Assembly (NCBI GenBank): GCA_934339005.1
Contig: CAKRHR010000002.1
Coordinates: 62,001-126,000 of the forward strand
Source of the DNA: an uncultured Catenibacillus sp.
GTDB taxonomy: Bacteria; Bacillota; Clostridia; Lachnospirales; Lachnospiraceae
DNA length: 64,000 nucleotides
Direction of reading: 5' to 3'
The stretch's first letter is position 1. Every line of letters starts with the position of its first letter. Positions 1 through 9,268 of the stretch are shown here, one piece after another. A program made the translations under genes and the position numbers. Under the pieces are notes generated by a model. It searched no databases. It saw only the letters and a program-made list of their open reading frames with translations, and was not told the origin of the DNA.

Positions 1-813
1 ATGGTGACCGGAGCCGTAGCGATTGGCGATGGACATTATTATTTTGATGAACAGGGTGCTATGTTTAAAGGCTGGCTTGAACTGGATGGCAAAAAATACT
101 ACTACGGTGAAGACGGACGACAATTATTCGGTGAACAGACCGTTGATGGACAATTTTGTAAATTTGATGATGCAACAGGCGAATTTATCGAAACAATGAT
201 TGACCCGAACAAACCGATGGTTGCATTGACCTGGGATGATGGACCGGCAGATGCAACGTCAGTTATTCTGGATGCGTTGGAAGCGGTCGGTGGCAAAGGC
301 ACATTCTTTGTGGTCGGACAGCGCGTGGATTATTATCCGGATAATGTCAGACGTGCAGTGGCACTTGGTTGTGAGATTGGTAATCATACATGGCAGCATG
401 CGTATCTGGATACGCTTTCAGCAGAAGATATCCAGTCACAAATCCAGAGGACAAATGATAAAGTTGAAGAAATCACAGGCGTTCGTCCAACGATTATGCG
501 TCCAACAGGTGGCCGTGTCAACAGTGCAGTCAAGGAAAATGTTGGCATGCCGATGATTCAGTGGACCATTGATACGCTGGACTGGAAAACAAGAGATGCC
601 AAGTCAACGATTGACGCGGTTTTAAATAACGTCAGCGATGGCGATATCGTGCTGATGCATGATTTATACGATGCAACAGCCGAAGCCTCAAAGACGATTA
701 TCCCTGAATTGGTCAGCCGCGGATATCAGCTTGTGACCGTCAGTGAACTGGCACAGTATAGAGGTGGGCTGGAAGCTGGAAAACAGTATTTTAGTTTCAG
801 ACCGCAAAATTAA
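1..813 (+). CDS. Polysaccharide deacetylase with choline-binding-like repeats, 5' truncated
   Basis: The reading frame is open at the first base, so the gene starts upstream; the ATG at base 1 is not taken as the true start. Visible residues 1-50 are aromatic/Gly-rich cell-wall-binding repeats (GHYYFDEQGAMFKGW, then GKKYYY). Residues about 70-255 are a NodB deacetylase domain: TWDDGP (Asp79, Asp80), metal-binding His129 and His133 in NHTWQH, RPTGGR near 167, DTLDW near 191, and LMHD at 218-221. Family members remove N-acetyl groups from peptidoglycan or other surface glycans outside the cell. The repeats imply wall attachment, and any signal peptide must lie upstream of the window. It sits before a muramidase, which fits wall remodelling. 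The substrate (GlcNAc, MurNAc or a glycan sugar) cannot be read from sequence. Confidence 0.88.
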   Translation: MVTGAVAIGDGHYYFDEQGAMFKGWLELDGKKYYYGEDGRQLFGEQTVDGQFCKFDDATGEFIETMIDPNKPMVALTWDDGPADATSVILDALEAVGGKGTFFVVGQRVDYYPDNVRRAVALGCEIGNHTWQHAYLDTLSAEDIQSQIQRTNDKVEEITGVRPTIMRPTGGRVNSAVKENVGMPMIQWTIDTLDWKTRDAKSTIDAVLNNVSDGDIVLMHDLYDATAEASKTIIPELVSRGYQLVTVSELAQYRGGLEAGKQYFSFRPQN

Positions 814-881
814 AACTTGAATCTCAAAGAATATGAGTATATATGCCTGCTCAGGATAAAGACTAAATGGAGGATGACGTT

Positions 882-2681
882 TTGAAGAAGATTAGGATGA
901 GCAAAAAGATAAGTTCAGGAATTATTGCAGTATTGATGACATTGACGATGTTGGGTGGCCAGACACCTCAGGTATATGCCGATGAATATGTATCAGAAAC
1001 TACAGAGAAAGAAAACTTGTCAGCAGAAAGTACTAATTCTGATGAATCAATGCAGCAAACTGCAGAAACCCAGAACACTTTGACTGAAATTGAAAATTCA
1101 GGACAAGCTCAGGAAAATTCAGACACAAATGTACTTTCAGAAGGGATAAATGATGATCCGGAAGCATACAGATGGGAACAAAGGCAGGCAACAATTACAG
1201 ATGATTACGGTATCGCCCCGTTTGCACTTGAAGATAATATGGATATAGCAGGTTACGGTATTGATGTATCACAACATAATGGTGTTATTGATTGGAAAAA
1301 AGTCAGAAACTCCGGTGTTGAATTTGCCTTAATTAGAGTTGGTTATAGAGGCTGGGGTCCAAGCGGAACACTGGTAGAAGATAGCAAAGCACGTCAAAAT
1401 CTTGAAGGTGCGACAAAAGCCGGGATCAGAGTCGGTGCTTATTTCTTTTCAACAGCAATTACCGAGGAAGAAGCTAGAGAAGAAGCCCAGTTTACACTTG
1501 ATATTGTGAAAAATTATGAGATTACATATCCGATTATTTATGACAATGAAGGTATGTATAAAGTATATTACAATGGAGAGATGGTAGAAGGCCGGGATTA
1601 TGATCTGACTGCAGCACAAAGAACGGATATGGCTATTGCTTTCTTAGATTGTATCAGAAATGCAGGGTATTATCCGATGATGTATGGTAATACAAGCTGC
1701 TATAAAAATTATGATGGCAGAGGATTTGAAGTGGGAAGACTTGAAAATCGTTATGATATCTGGGTGGCAGAGTATTTTTGGTATGATTCTGATACTAAAC
1801 AAGAATATCCATCTTTTGAATCAGCCAGAAGCAGAGAAACCACATATACAGGTGTACATAGTATCTGGCAGTTTTCATCACAAGGTCAGATAGATGGTAT
1901 TTCAGGCAATGTTGATTTGGATTTTTGTTATAATGATATTTACGACAGTACACGATTAGTCAGACAATTTGTGAAACGGCTATATACATTGGTTCTTGGA
2001 CGTGACGCTGATTCTGCAGGTCTTGTGGCGTGGACAGATCAGTTAATTAAGAAGAATAATACAGCTGCAGAAGTTGCATTTGGATTTGTATATAGTAAAG
2101 AGTTTCAGGAGAAGAATTTAAGCGATGAAGATTATATAGACGTTTTATATCAGACATGTCTTGGCAGAGATTCAGATGCTGTAGGAAAAGCAGCCTGGAC
2201 AGACTGTTTAAATGGTGGATTTTCAAGAAGATATGTACTTCGCGGGTTTATTGAATCTATGGAATTTTCTGAACTCTGTGCAGATGTCGGTATTGAGCGC
2301 GGCAGCATAGAGATGATTGAAAATAGAGATAAAAACGACAATACAACAAAATTTGTCAGAAGATGTTATAATGTATTCTTAGACAGAGAACCGGATGCAG
2401 ATGGATTAAATGAGTGGACAGGGCAGATTCTGGAGAATACAGATAATGCAAGAGAAGTTCCTTATGGATTTGTTTTCTCAAGAGAAATGACAGATAAAAA
2501 ATTATCAAATGAGGCATTTGTGGCAATACTTTATAAAGGTATTATGGACAGGGAACCGGATGCAGATGGCTTAAAAGCGTGGACAGCAGTGCTTGATAAG
2601 GGTGAATCACGTTATCATGTTTATGAAGGCTTTGTATATTCAAAAGAATTTACAGAATTACTTTCAAAGTATGGTCTGTAA
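882..2681 (+). CDS. Secreted GH25 muramidase with four DUF4214 repeats
   Basis: A TTG start at 882 is preferred over the in-frame ATG at 867, because GGAGG at 869-873 lies 8 bases before 882 and would be inside the longer form. It then begins MKKIRMSKK, a signal peptide ending near VYA/DE. An acidic Ser/Thr/Glu linker follows to about residue 115. The GH25 lysozyme domain spans about 123-355, with the DVSQHNG strand (Asp128) and the D-x-E pair in YDNEG (Asp221, Glu223), matching the known catalytic carboxylates. Such enzymes cut MurNAc-GlcNAc bonds in peptidoglycan. Residues about 360-599 hold four DUF4214 units of the form FVKRLYTLVLGRDAD-x3-GL-x2-W. There is no LPXTG or C-terminal membrane anchor. 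It stands directly before the glycan biosynthesis genes on the same strand. Confidence 0.9.
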   Translation: MKKIRMSKKISSGIIAVLMTLTMLGGQTPQVYADEYVSETTEKENLSAESTNSDESMQQTAETQNTLTEIENSGQAQENSDTNVLSEGINDDPEAYRWEQRQATITDDYGIAPFALEDNMDIAGYGIDVSQHNGVIDWKKVRNSGVEFALIRVGYRGWGPSGTLVEDSKARQNLEGATKAGIRVGAYFFSTAITEEEAREEAQFTLDIVKNYEITYPIIYDNEGMYKVYYNGEMVEGRDYDLTAAQRTDMAIAFLDCIRNAGYYPMMYGNTSCYKNYDGRGFEVGRLENRYDIWVAEYFWYDSDTKQEYPSFESARSRETTYTGVHSIWQFSSQGQIDGISGNVDLDFCYNDIYDSTRLVRQFVKRLYTLVLGRDADSAGLVAWTDQLIKKNNTAAEVAFGFVYSKEFQEKNLSDEDYIDVLYQTCLGRDSDAVGKAAWTDCLNGGFSRRYVLRGFIESMEFSELCADVGIERGSIEMIENRDKNDNTTKFVRRCYNVFLDREPDADGLNEWTGQILENTDNAREVPYGFVFSREMTDKKLSNEAFVAILYKGIMDREPDADGLKAWTAVLDKGESRYHVYEGFVYSKEFTELLSKYGL

Positions 2682-2766
2682 AAATATTAAAGTTATATGA
2701 AAATGTCAGAATAAAGAGAGATTTTATGCCTGATATTATATTAAAAAGATACAGGAGATAGATGTT

Positions 2767-4155
2767 TTGGTCAGGTTTTTAAAAAAAATAGAAAAATCAA
2801 TAGTGTTTGTTCTGAAGTCTTTGTTATATGTATGGATTCTTGGCAGTTTCTATTTAATTATGGCGATAGAGAACTGGCCGTTGTTGCGTATTTCCCGTAC
2901 AGCGGGTGTAACTTTACTGACGTTTTGCGCTGTATGGATCGGTATGATTGCTGCTTATGGTACATATGATATCGGCAAGCGTAAAAGTAAACCGATTATA
3001 TCATCACTGGCTCTTGCAACAGCGATTACGGATATTGTAACATTTTTGCAGATTTCGATCATGAATACAAATGAGGCTAATGGCCTTGAGTTTAATCTTG
3101 CCAATATAGGCTTATTGGTAATTTCGTATGTAGCGCAGCTTGCAGGAATTATTGTCTTTGTATATGGTGGAAATTGGTTGTATTTTCGATTGAATCGACC
3201 GGAACGATGTTGCCTGGTAGTATCAAGCAAGGAGGATTTTCTGGAAATTGTGGAAGCAATTAAAAGCTTTCACAGACAATATAATATTAAATATGTCCGT
3301 GGATATCAGGCAGATGATTTGAATACAGTTATGCTAAAGAGTGATACTGTATTTATTTATAATTTGCCTGTTGAAAAACGAACAGAGATTGTTGAATTTT
3401 GTTATCGCAATATGATTAATATTTACTACAATCCTGAAATAGCTGATATTGTAGAGATTAATTCAAAGTTTACAATTTTAGATGATGCATCCTTTATTGC
3501 ATCACCTGTTAAAGAATTATCTTTTGAGCAGCGTGTGATGAAGCGATTTATGGACATTTTATTTTCTGGTGTGGCATTGATTATTTTATCACCATTAATG
3601 ATTATATGTGCTATAGCGATTAAAGTTGGCGATGGTGGGAAAGTTATTTTTAAACAGCAGAGAGCAACAAAGGATGGCAGGATATTTTCAGTATATAAGT
3701 TCAGGACGATGAAAGAAAATGTTGAAAATTATTCTGCACTTGAAGATGATGACAGAATAACAAAGGTTGGAAAGTTACTGCGCAAATACCGTCTGGATGA
3801 ACTTCCACAGTTGCTGAATATTCTTAAAGGCGAGATGAGTCTTGTCGGACCAAGACCGGAGATGCTGCGGAATGTATATATATATACAAAAGAATATCCC
3901 GAATTTGAATACAGACTTCGTGTGAAGGCAGGATTGACAGGATATGCACAGATTGCAGGTAAATATAACACTTCCCCAAAATACAAATTAATCCTCGATT
4001 TGATGTATATAGAAAATTATTCTGTTATAAAGGACATTAAATTGATTTTACAGACGCTGATCGTATTTTTTAAATCAGACAGTACAGAAGGTTTTGGCCA
4101 GCAGACGGATGCATCTGTAAAGAAATACGAAAAAACAATGGATATCAAATTTTGA
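2767..4155 (+). CDS. Polyprenyl-phosphate sugar phosphotransferase (glycan-initiating)
   Basis: This predicted enzyme transfers a sugar-1-phosphate from a nucleotide sugar to undecaprenyl phosphate, the first step of surface glycan synthesis. The start is TTG at 2767 with AGGAG at 2753-2757, nine bases upstream; the nearby ATG at 2762 is in another frame and stops quickly. Four N-terminal membrane segments lie at about residues 15-135, followed by a Rossmann-like middle part (about 148-240), a hydrophobic helix at 262-285 and the bacterial sugar transferase domain to about 440. Diagnostic motifs are KFRTM at 311-315, RLDELPQL around 342-349 (Asp344, Glu345) and SLVGPRPE at 358-365. The architecture matches the WbaP/WcaJ/CpsE group. 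Which sugar it uses is not readable. It opens the biosynthetic cluster. Confidence 0.93.
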   Translation: MVRFLKKIEKSIVFVLKSLLYVWILGSFYLIMAIENWPLLRISRTAGVTLLTFCAVWIGMIAAYGTYDIGKRKSKPIISSLALATAITDIVTFLQISIMNTNEANGLEFNLANIGLLVISYVAQLAGIIVFVYGGNWLYFRLNRPERCCLVVSSKEDFLEIVEAIKSFHRQYNIKYVRGYQADDLNTVMLKSDTVFIYNLPVEKRTEIVEFCYRNMINIYYNPEIADIVEINSKFTILDDASFIASPVKELSFEQRVMKRFMDILFSGVALIILSPLMIICAIAIKVGDGGKVIFKQQRATKDGRIFSVYKFRTMKENVENYSALEDDDRITKVGKLLRKYRLDELPQLLNILKGEMSLVGPRPEMLRNVYIYTKEYPEFEYRLRVKAGLTGYAQIAGKYNTSPKYKLILDLMYIENYSVIKDIKLILQTLIVFFKSDSTEGFGQQTDASVKKYEKTMDIKF

Positions 4156-4184
4156 TTTTAAGTGATAACGGAGGCAAATTCGAT

Positions 4185-4946
4185 ATGAAGAAATTGCACG
4201 TGACATGCGGAATCGTAACATACAACAATGCGGATATTATTGAAAAATGTATAGGCACCCTTTTGGAGTATACTAAAGGGTGCAGTATTCGTATATATGT
4301 CTACGATAATCATTCATCAGATGGCACAGTAGAATTGATACAAAAGAAGTTTAAACAGGTACGGATAATAGCGAAGAAGAGTAATAAAGGGTTTGGCTAT
4401 GGACATAACCGTATTCTTCAATCGTTGCCGCAGGCAGATTATCACATTGTTGTAAATCCGGACATTATGGTAGATACAGATGTAGTTACTCAGATGGCAG
4501 AGTATATGGAGGCAAATAAAAATATTGGCATATTAATTCCAAAGGTTTTAAATACAGATGGTACAGAACAGTTCCTGCCAAAGTATCAGCCGAATTTTAA
4601 ATATGTTATCATGAGTAAATTTAAACACTGGAAATATTACCGGGATATTTATACCCGGAAAAATGACCAGATCAAAGAACCTGTTAAGTGTGAAAATATA
4701 TCGGGCAGCTTTTTTATGATACGAAGAAGTCTTGTTGAAGAATTACACGGATTTGATGAACGATATTTTATGTACTTTGAAGATGCGGATTTGGCAAGAC
4801 GTGCTAATCAGAAAACAGATTTGGTTTATAATCCCAACGTTTATGTTTATCATGCATGGAAACGGGATAACACAGGAAATATCAGAGGTATCTGTATTTT
4901 CTTAAAGTCGATGCTTAAATATGCGTTGAAGTGGAAAGGTTTTTAG
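4185..4946 (+). CDS. GT2 glycosyltransferase, rhamnosyltransferase-like
   Basis: Cytoplasmic GT-A fold glycosyltransferase of about 253 residues. ATG at 4185 is chosen because GGAGG sits at 4170-4174, ten bases upstream; an upstream in-frame TTG at 4152 overlaps the previous gene and has no comparable site. The N-terminus CGIVTYNNADIIEKC, then YDNHSSDGT, NKGFGYGHN and VVNPDIMVD give the nucleotide-sugar site. The C-terminal stretch HGFDERYFMYFEDADLARR is typical of the WbbL/RfbF rhamnosyltransferase branch, where the acidic EDAD region is characteristic. It probably adds an early sugar, perhaps rhamnose, to the lipid-linked acceptor. The donor is an inference from subfamily resemblance; no dTDP-rhamnose genes occur in the window. 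Confidence 0.85.
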   Translation: MKKLHVTCGIVTYNNADIIEKCIGTLLEYTKGCSIRIYVYDNHSSDGTVELIQKKFKQVRIIAKKSNKGFGYGHNRILQSLPQADYHIVVNPDIMVDTDVVTQMAEYMEANKNIGILIPKVLNTDGTEQFLPKYQPNFKYVIMSKFKHWKYYRDIYTRKNDQIKEPVKCENISGSFFMIRRSLVEELHGFDERYFMYFEDADLARRANQKTDLVYNPNVYVYHAWKRDNTGNIRGICIFLKSMLKYALKWKGF

Positions 4947-4956
4947 GTAAGAGCAG

Positions 4957-5907
4957 ATGAAGATTCAGGTAGATATCTTAATGGCTGTATATAATGGCGA
5001 AAAATATCTTGAAGAACAATTGGCATCAATTGCAGAACAGACATATCAGGACTGGCACCTGATTATCAGAGATGATGCTTCAACGGATAGAAGTATGCAA
5101 ATTATAAAAGCTTTCCGGGATAAATATCCTGAAGGTAAAGTTGAGGTATATAAAAATGAGCCTGCTTCGGGATCTGCAAAAAATAATTTTTGTAAACTAA
5201 TCCAGGATGCGAAAGCAGAGTATGTGATGTTCTGCGATCAGGATGATGTATGGATTTCTGATAAAATTGAACAGACGCTAAAACAGATGCGCAGGCAGGA
5301 GATAAAAAATGGCTCTAAACAAGTACCGGTGCTGGTGCATTCGGATTTGTATGTTGTTGATGAACATTTAAATATTATATCGGATTCGATGCAGAAATAT
5401 CAGAAATTACCAAAAACTTCAAGTATACAGCGTTTGTTAATTCAAAATCATGTAACTGGCTGTACGATGATGGTCAACAGGTCTTTAATGGATTATTTGA
5501 AGCGGGCAGAGGATACAACTGCAATAGTTATGCATGATTATTGGGCAGCACTTATTGCAATGGTATTTGGAACAATTGTTTTTATCCCCAGACCAATGAT
5601 TAAATACCGTCAACATGGGGATAACTCCGTAGGCGCGATGAATGCAGCGGGGATAAAGTATTTATATATCAGATTTAAAGCAGGAAGAAAGCAGTTTAGA
5701 GAACGAACAGAAGCAACGATGCTGCAGGCACGGGCCTTTTGTAAAGTATATGAATATGAATTAAGTAAAAATCCATACAAAGATTTAATTAAAGCGTATT
5801 CAGAATTGACGGAAACGACTAAAATGCATAAAATAGAGTTTTATATATCGAAACACGTAACGAAATATGGTATAATTAGAAAGATAATGCAATTTATTTG
5901 GAGTTGA
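4957..5907 (+). CDS. GT2 glycosyltransferase resembling RgpB rhamnosyltransferase
   Basis: A 316-residue GT2 enzyme. The N-terminus reads ILMAVYNGEKYLEEQLASI, then IIRDDASTDRS at 37-46 and the signature FCDQDDVW at 92-99, followed by a TGCTMMVNRSLMDYL stretch, MHDYW and YRQHGDNSVGA. This motif series is that of the RgpB-type alpha-1,3-rhamnosyltransferases of streptococcal rhamnan synthesis, as recalled from that family. It starts ten bases after the previous gene. With the downstream ABC exporter it suggests a rhamnan-like or rhamnose-containing backbone. Donor and linkage are not proven by sequence, and other GT2 enzymes share the FCDQDDVW box. Confidence 0.85.
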   Translation: MKIQVDILMAVYNGEKYLEEQLASIAEQTYQDWHLIIRDDASTDRSMQIIKAFRDKYPEGKVEVYKNEPASGSAKNNFCKLIQDAKAEYVMFCDQDDVWISDKIEQTLKQMRRQEIKNGSKQVPVLVHSDLYVVDEHLNIISDSMQKYQKLPKTSSIQRLLIQNHVTGCTMMVNRSLMDYLKRAEDTTAIVMHDYWAALIAMVFGTIVFIPRPMIKYRQHGDNSVGAMNAAGIKYLYIRFKAGRKQFRERTEATMLQARAFCKVYEYELSKNPYKDLIKAYSELTETTKMHKIEFYISKHVTKYGIIRKIMQFIWS

Positions 5908-5911
5908 AAAG

Positions 5912-7174
5912 ATGAGTATACAACAAAAAATAATGTCAGGCGCAGATAAAATTAAGCCTGTATTAAAAAAAATACTGCCTCAGAAATTTTTGAGTCAGGT
6001 TAAAAATAATATGCTTGATAAACAATTGAATACCATATTAACACAAAAAAGATTGCCATTTGAGAGAGAATGTTATCCTGATGGTATTAATCTGATTGGT
6101 CTTGTACGTGCTGAGATGGGATTGGGACAAAGCTGCAGATTGATGGCGTCAATGATTGACCATACAAAATATCCGCTGATGCTTTATGATTTTAATCTCG
6201 GCAGTGAACTTTTGCGCTCAGAAGACCATTCATATGATGATAAGATTTCTGATGAATTAAAATATAATGTAAATCTCATTCATATTAATCCGGATGAGAT
6301 GAAATTATTATATACAAGAATGAACAGGGAAAATTTTGATAAACATTACAATATTGCATTCTGGCTGTGGGAACTGGAAGATATTCCAAAATCATGGCAA
6401 ACGTATTTCCCGATGTTGGATGAGATTTGGACACCATCGGAATTTATCAGCAATAGTCTGAGAAAAGTAACCGATCTTCCTGTACGCACAATCCCGTATT
6501 GCGTGAAGGCACCGGTAAAAGATGAATATTCAAGAAGTTATTTCGGACTTCCAGAGGATCAGTTTTTGTTTCTGGCGATGTATGATTCCAACAGTACCAG
6601 AGAACGAAAAAATCCTATGGGAGCCATTTTGGCGTTTAAAACAGCTTTTGAGCGGGGTAATAAAGATGTTGGTCTGGTACTTAAGATCAACAATGCCAGA
6701 GATGAAGATATTACTTTATTAAAGAGTATGCTTGAAGGTTATGACAATATATATTATATCACGCAGACAATGAGTAAAGTTGAAGTAAACAGTCTGATCA
6801 AAGATGTAGATGTGTTTATTTCTATGCACAGAGCAGAAGGATTCGGCCTTGTAATGGCAGAAGCTATGTTAAATGGCACACCAGTGATTGCTACAGACTG
6901 GTCATCAAATACAGAATTTATGAATCAAGATGTTGCATGCATGGTTGATTATACTTTTGTGACATTGAAAGAAGATTTTCCACCATATAAGGCTGGAGCG
7001 GTATGGGCAGATCCAAATCCGGATACAGCTGCGGATTATATGAAAAAGTTATATAGTCAGCCTGAATTTTACAGAGAAAAAGCTCAAAAAGCTCAAACAT
7101 ATATTACAGATAAATTAAGTATGGGCAAAGCTGTTGAACTAATTGAAAAACGTATGGAGGAAATATATGATTAA
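5912..7174 (+). CDS. GT4 glycosyltransferase
   Basis: A 420-residue GT-B fold enzyme of family GT4. A basic N-terminal extension of about 55 residues precedes the first domain (GINLIGLVRAEMGLGQSCR), which carries the WLWELEDIPKSW block seen in one GT4 subgroup. The C-terminal donor domain has DSNSTRERKNPMGAI and the EX7E-type motif in RAEGFGLVMAEAML near residues 307-320, followed by GTPVIATDWSSNTEF. It begins four bases after the preceding GT2 gene and its 3' end overlaps the ABC permease gene by eight bases, so the genes are translationally linked. Predicted role: backbone or side-chain elongation in the cytoplasm. The donor sugar is unknown. Confidence 0.87.
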   Translation: MSIQQKIMSGADKIKPVLKKILPQKFLSQVKNNMLDKQLNTILTQKRLPFERECYPDGINLIGLVRAEMGLGQSCRLMASMIDHTKYPLMLYDFNLGSELLRSEDHSYDDKISDELKYNVNLIHINPDEMKLLYTRMNRENFDKHYNIAFWLWELEDIPKSWQTYFPMLDEIWTPSEFISNSLRKVTDLPVRTIPYCVKAPVKDEYSRSYFGLPEDQFLFLAMYDSNSTRERKNPMGAILAFKTAFERGNKDVGLVLKINNARDEDITLLKSMLEGYDNIYYITQTMSKVEVNSLIKDVDVFISMHRAEGFGLVMAEAMLNGTPVIATDWSSNTEFMNQDVACMVDYTFVTLKEDFPPYKAGAVWADPNPDTAADYMKKLYSQPEFYREKAQKAQTYITDKLSMGKAVELIEKRMEEIYD

Positions 7175-7946
7175 ACATTTAAAAGAAATTTATGCGTATC
7201 GACAGATGATATTCAGTTTGGTCAGGAAGGAATTAAGGGGTCGATACAAAGGATCCGTATTAGGATTTTTGTGGACATTTATTAATCCGCTGCTTCAATT
7301 GATGGTGTATACATTCGTATTTTCAATCGTATTACCGAATAACATTGATAAGTTTTATCTCTACCTGTTTGTAGGTCTTGTGCCGTGGTTATTTTTCAGC
7401 GGTTCCATGACAGGCGGTGCGGCATGTATCGTAAACCAGAAAGATATGGTAAAGAAAATTTACTTTCCGAGAGAAGTTATGCCGATATCCTATGTAGCCA
7501 GTGGATTTGTTAATATGCTGTTTTGCTTCATCGTTATTTTTGCAGTAATCATCGTTTCAGGTGTAGGTGTGAATCCGGTAGCATTATTGTATCTTCCGGT
7601 GATTATGATTGTTGAGTTTATTATGGCACTCGGCGGGGCGATGCTTACATCTGCATTGACAGTTTATTTTAGGGATTTGGAATACATTCTGGGTATTTTA
7701 ACAATGGCCTGGATGTATTTTACACCGGTCGTATATTCTATGGAGATGGTACCAGACTGGATTAAACCATATTTTAATCTTAACCCAATGACACCGGTAA
7801 TTAATGCATATAGAGATATTTTGTATTATAAACAAGTACCGCACTTGTCAACACTGGTGCAGGGACTGGTGCTTGGAATTATTGTCCTTATTATTGGTAG
7901 TATTTCATTTAGAAAACTTCAGAGAGGCTTTGCGGAGGAACTGTAA
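7167..7946 (+). CDS. wzm: ABC-2 polysaccharide exporter, permease subunit
   Basis: Membrane subunit of an ABC exporter that moves undecaprenyl-linked polysaccharide out of the cytoplasm. ATG at 7167 is preferred over an in-frame upstream TTG at 7143, because GGAGG at 7156-7160 is six bases away; this gives 259 residues. The N-terminal amphipathic stretch LVRKELRGRYKGSVLGFLW and six predicted membrane helices (from about residue 25 to 250) match Wzm/TagG/RgpC. The gene overlaps the preceding GT4 gene by eight bases and shares one base with the ATPase gene downstream, so subunit production is coupled. Transported chain: the glycan made by the surrounding transferases, by context. Confidence 0.93.
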   Translation: MIKHLKEIYAYRQMIFSLVRKELRGRYKGSVLGFLWTFINPLLQLMVYTFVFSIVLPNNIDKFYLYLFVGLVPWLFFSGSMTGGAACIVNQKDMVKKIYFPREVMPISYVASGFVNMLFCFIVIFAVIIVSGVGVNPVALLYLPVIMIVEFIMALGGAMLTSALTVYFRDLEYILGILTMAWMYFTPVVYSMEMVPDWIKPYFNLNPMTPVINAYRDILYYKQVPHLSTLVQGLVLGIIVLIIGSISFRKLQRGFAEEL

Positions 7947-9268
7947 TGATAGATAAGAATAATTCAATCGAAGTTCGTGATGTGACGAAAAAATTTAAAG
8001 TTTATTTTGATAAAGGCGCACAGCTTAAAGAACGATTATTATTCCGTAATCGAAACAGATATGAAGAACGCTGGGTATTAAACGGTGTCAGCTTCAATGT
8101 CAAAAAAGGTGAAGCCATTGGTTTGATCGGACATAACGGATGCGGAAAAAGTACAACTTTAAAGCTTTTGACAAGAATTATGTATCCGGATTCAGGTACC
8201 ATTGAGATGCAGGGACGTGTATCCAGTCTGATTGAACTTGGTGCAGGATTTCATCCGGATATGAGTGGCCGTGAAAATATTTATACGAATGCTGCCATTT
8301 TTGGATTGACAAAAAAAGAAATTGATGAACGTTTGGATGATATTATCGAATTTTCGGAGATGGCACCGTTTTTGGATAATCCGGTACGAACATATTCATC
8401 CGGTATGTATATGCGACTGGCATTTTCTGTAGCCATTAACGTGAATGCAGATATTTTGTTAATTGATGAGATCCTGGCTGTTGGTGATGTGAATTTCCAG
8501 GCAAAGTGCTTTAATAAACTTAGAGAAATTAAGGCGCAAGGTACAACAATTGTGATCGTATCACATTCAATGGGTCAGATTGAACAGATTTGTGACCGAA
8601 CTATATGGATTCATGATGGAAAAATCAAGATGGAGGGTAAACCAAGAGATGTAGACCCAGCCTACCTTGATTTTATGGGTCAGCAAAGACAGGATATTGC
8701 ACAGCAGGCGCAAAAGCATCAGGAACAAAAAGCCCAGGCACAGAAAGAAAAAGAACAGAAAAAGACTGAAGATAAATCGAATGATGTTAGCGCGGCTGAA
8801 GTCGAAGCGAATACGAAAAAGGCTGAAAACAGTGAAAAATTAAAGAAACGCTGGGGAAATGGTAAAGCCAGAATTACATCAGTAAAAATGTGTGATGCAA
8901 GTGGTCAGAAAAAGACAGTGTTTTCTACAGGCGAGCAAGTTTCTATATGTTTAGAATATGAACTGATTGAAAAAGTTCAGGATGCTGTTTTTGGTATTGG
9001 TATTTTCAGAGGTGATGGGCTTCAGTGTTATGGTACGAATACACGTATTGAGCAATTTGATAAATTTGACCTTACAAAAGATGGAAATGTAAAAATCAAT
9101 ATTGACCAGATGAATCTACTTCCAGGACAATACACACTGGATATTGCGATTGAGTCAGATGATGCGACACCTGTAGATTATTATAAAGAGTCTTATAAAT
9201 TTGAGATATTCTCAAGCATTGGTGATGTCGGGGTTGCAAGACTTGGTCATACATGGGAGGTAGAATAA
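7946..9268 (+). CDS. wzt: ABC polysaccharide exporter ATPase with C-terminal glycan-binding domain
   Basis: ATPase partner of the preceding permease. Walker A is GHNGCGKST at 62-70, the signature loop YSSGM at 150-154, Walker B LLIDE at 171-175 and the H-loop His at 207. A very charged Gln/Lys/Glu-rich linker at about 245-305 joins the ATPase to a beta-rich C-terminal domain (about 306-440; ITSVKMCDASGQKKTVFSTG). That extension is the Wzt_C type, which in E. coli O9a recognises the capped non-reducing end of the chain before export. TagH/RgpD-type ATPases often lack it or have a different tail. GGAGG at 7934-7938 fixes the ATG at 7946. The following methyltransferase starts on the last base of this gene. 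Confidence 0.93.
   Translation: MIDKNNSIEVRDVTKKFKVYFDKGAQLKERLLFRNRNRYEERWVLNGVSFNVKKGEAIGLIGHNGCGKSTTLKLLTRIMYPDSGTIEMQGRVSSLIELGAGFHPDMSGRENIYTNAAIFGLTKKEIDERLDDIIEFSEMAPFLDNPVRTYSSGMYMRLAFSVAINVNADILLIDEILAVGDVNFQAKCFNKLREIKAQGTTIVIVSHSMGQIEQICDRTIWIHDGKIKMEGKPRDVDPAYLDFMGQQRQDIAQQAQKHQEQKAQAQKEKEQKKTEDKSNDVSAAEVEANTKKAENSEKLKKRWGNGKARITSVKMCDASGQKKTVFSTGEQVSICLEYELIEKVQDAVFGIGIFRGDGLQCYGTNTRIEQFDKFDLTKDGNVKINIDQMNLLPGQYTLDIAIESDDATPVDYYKESYKFEIFSSIGDVGVARLGHTWEVE

Noticed and set aside
1..3. ATG at the first base as a true start of the deacetylase
   Set aside because: The visible protein begins in the middle of a wall-binding repeat and has no signal peptide, so the gene is cut by the window edge.
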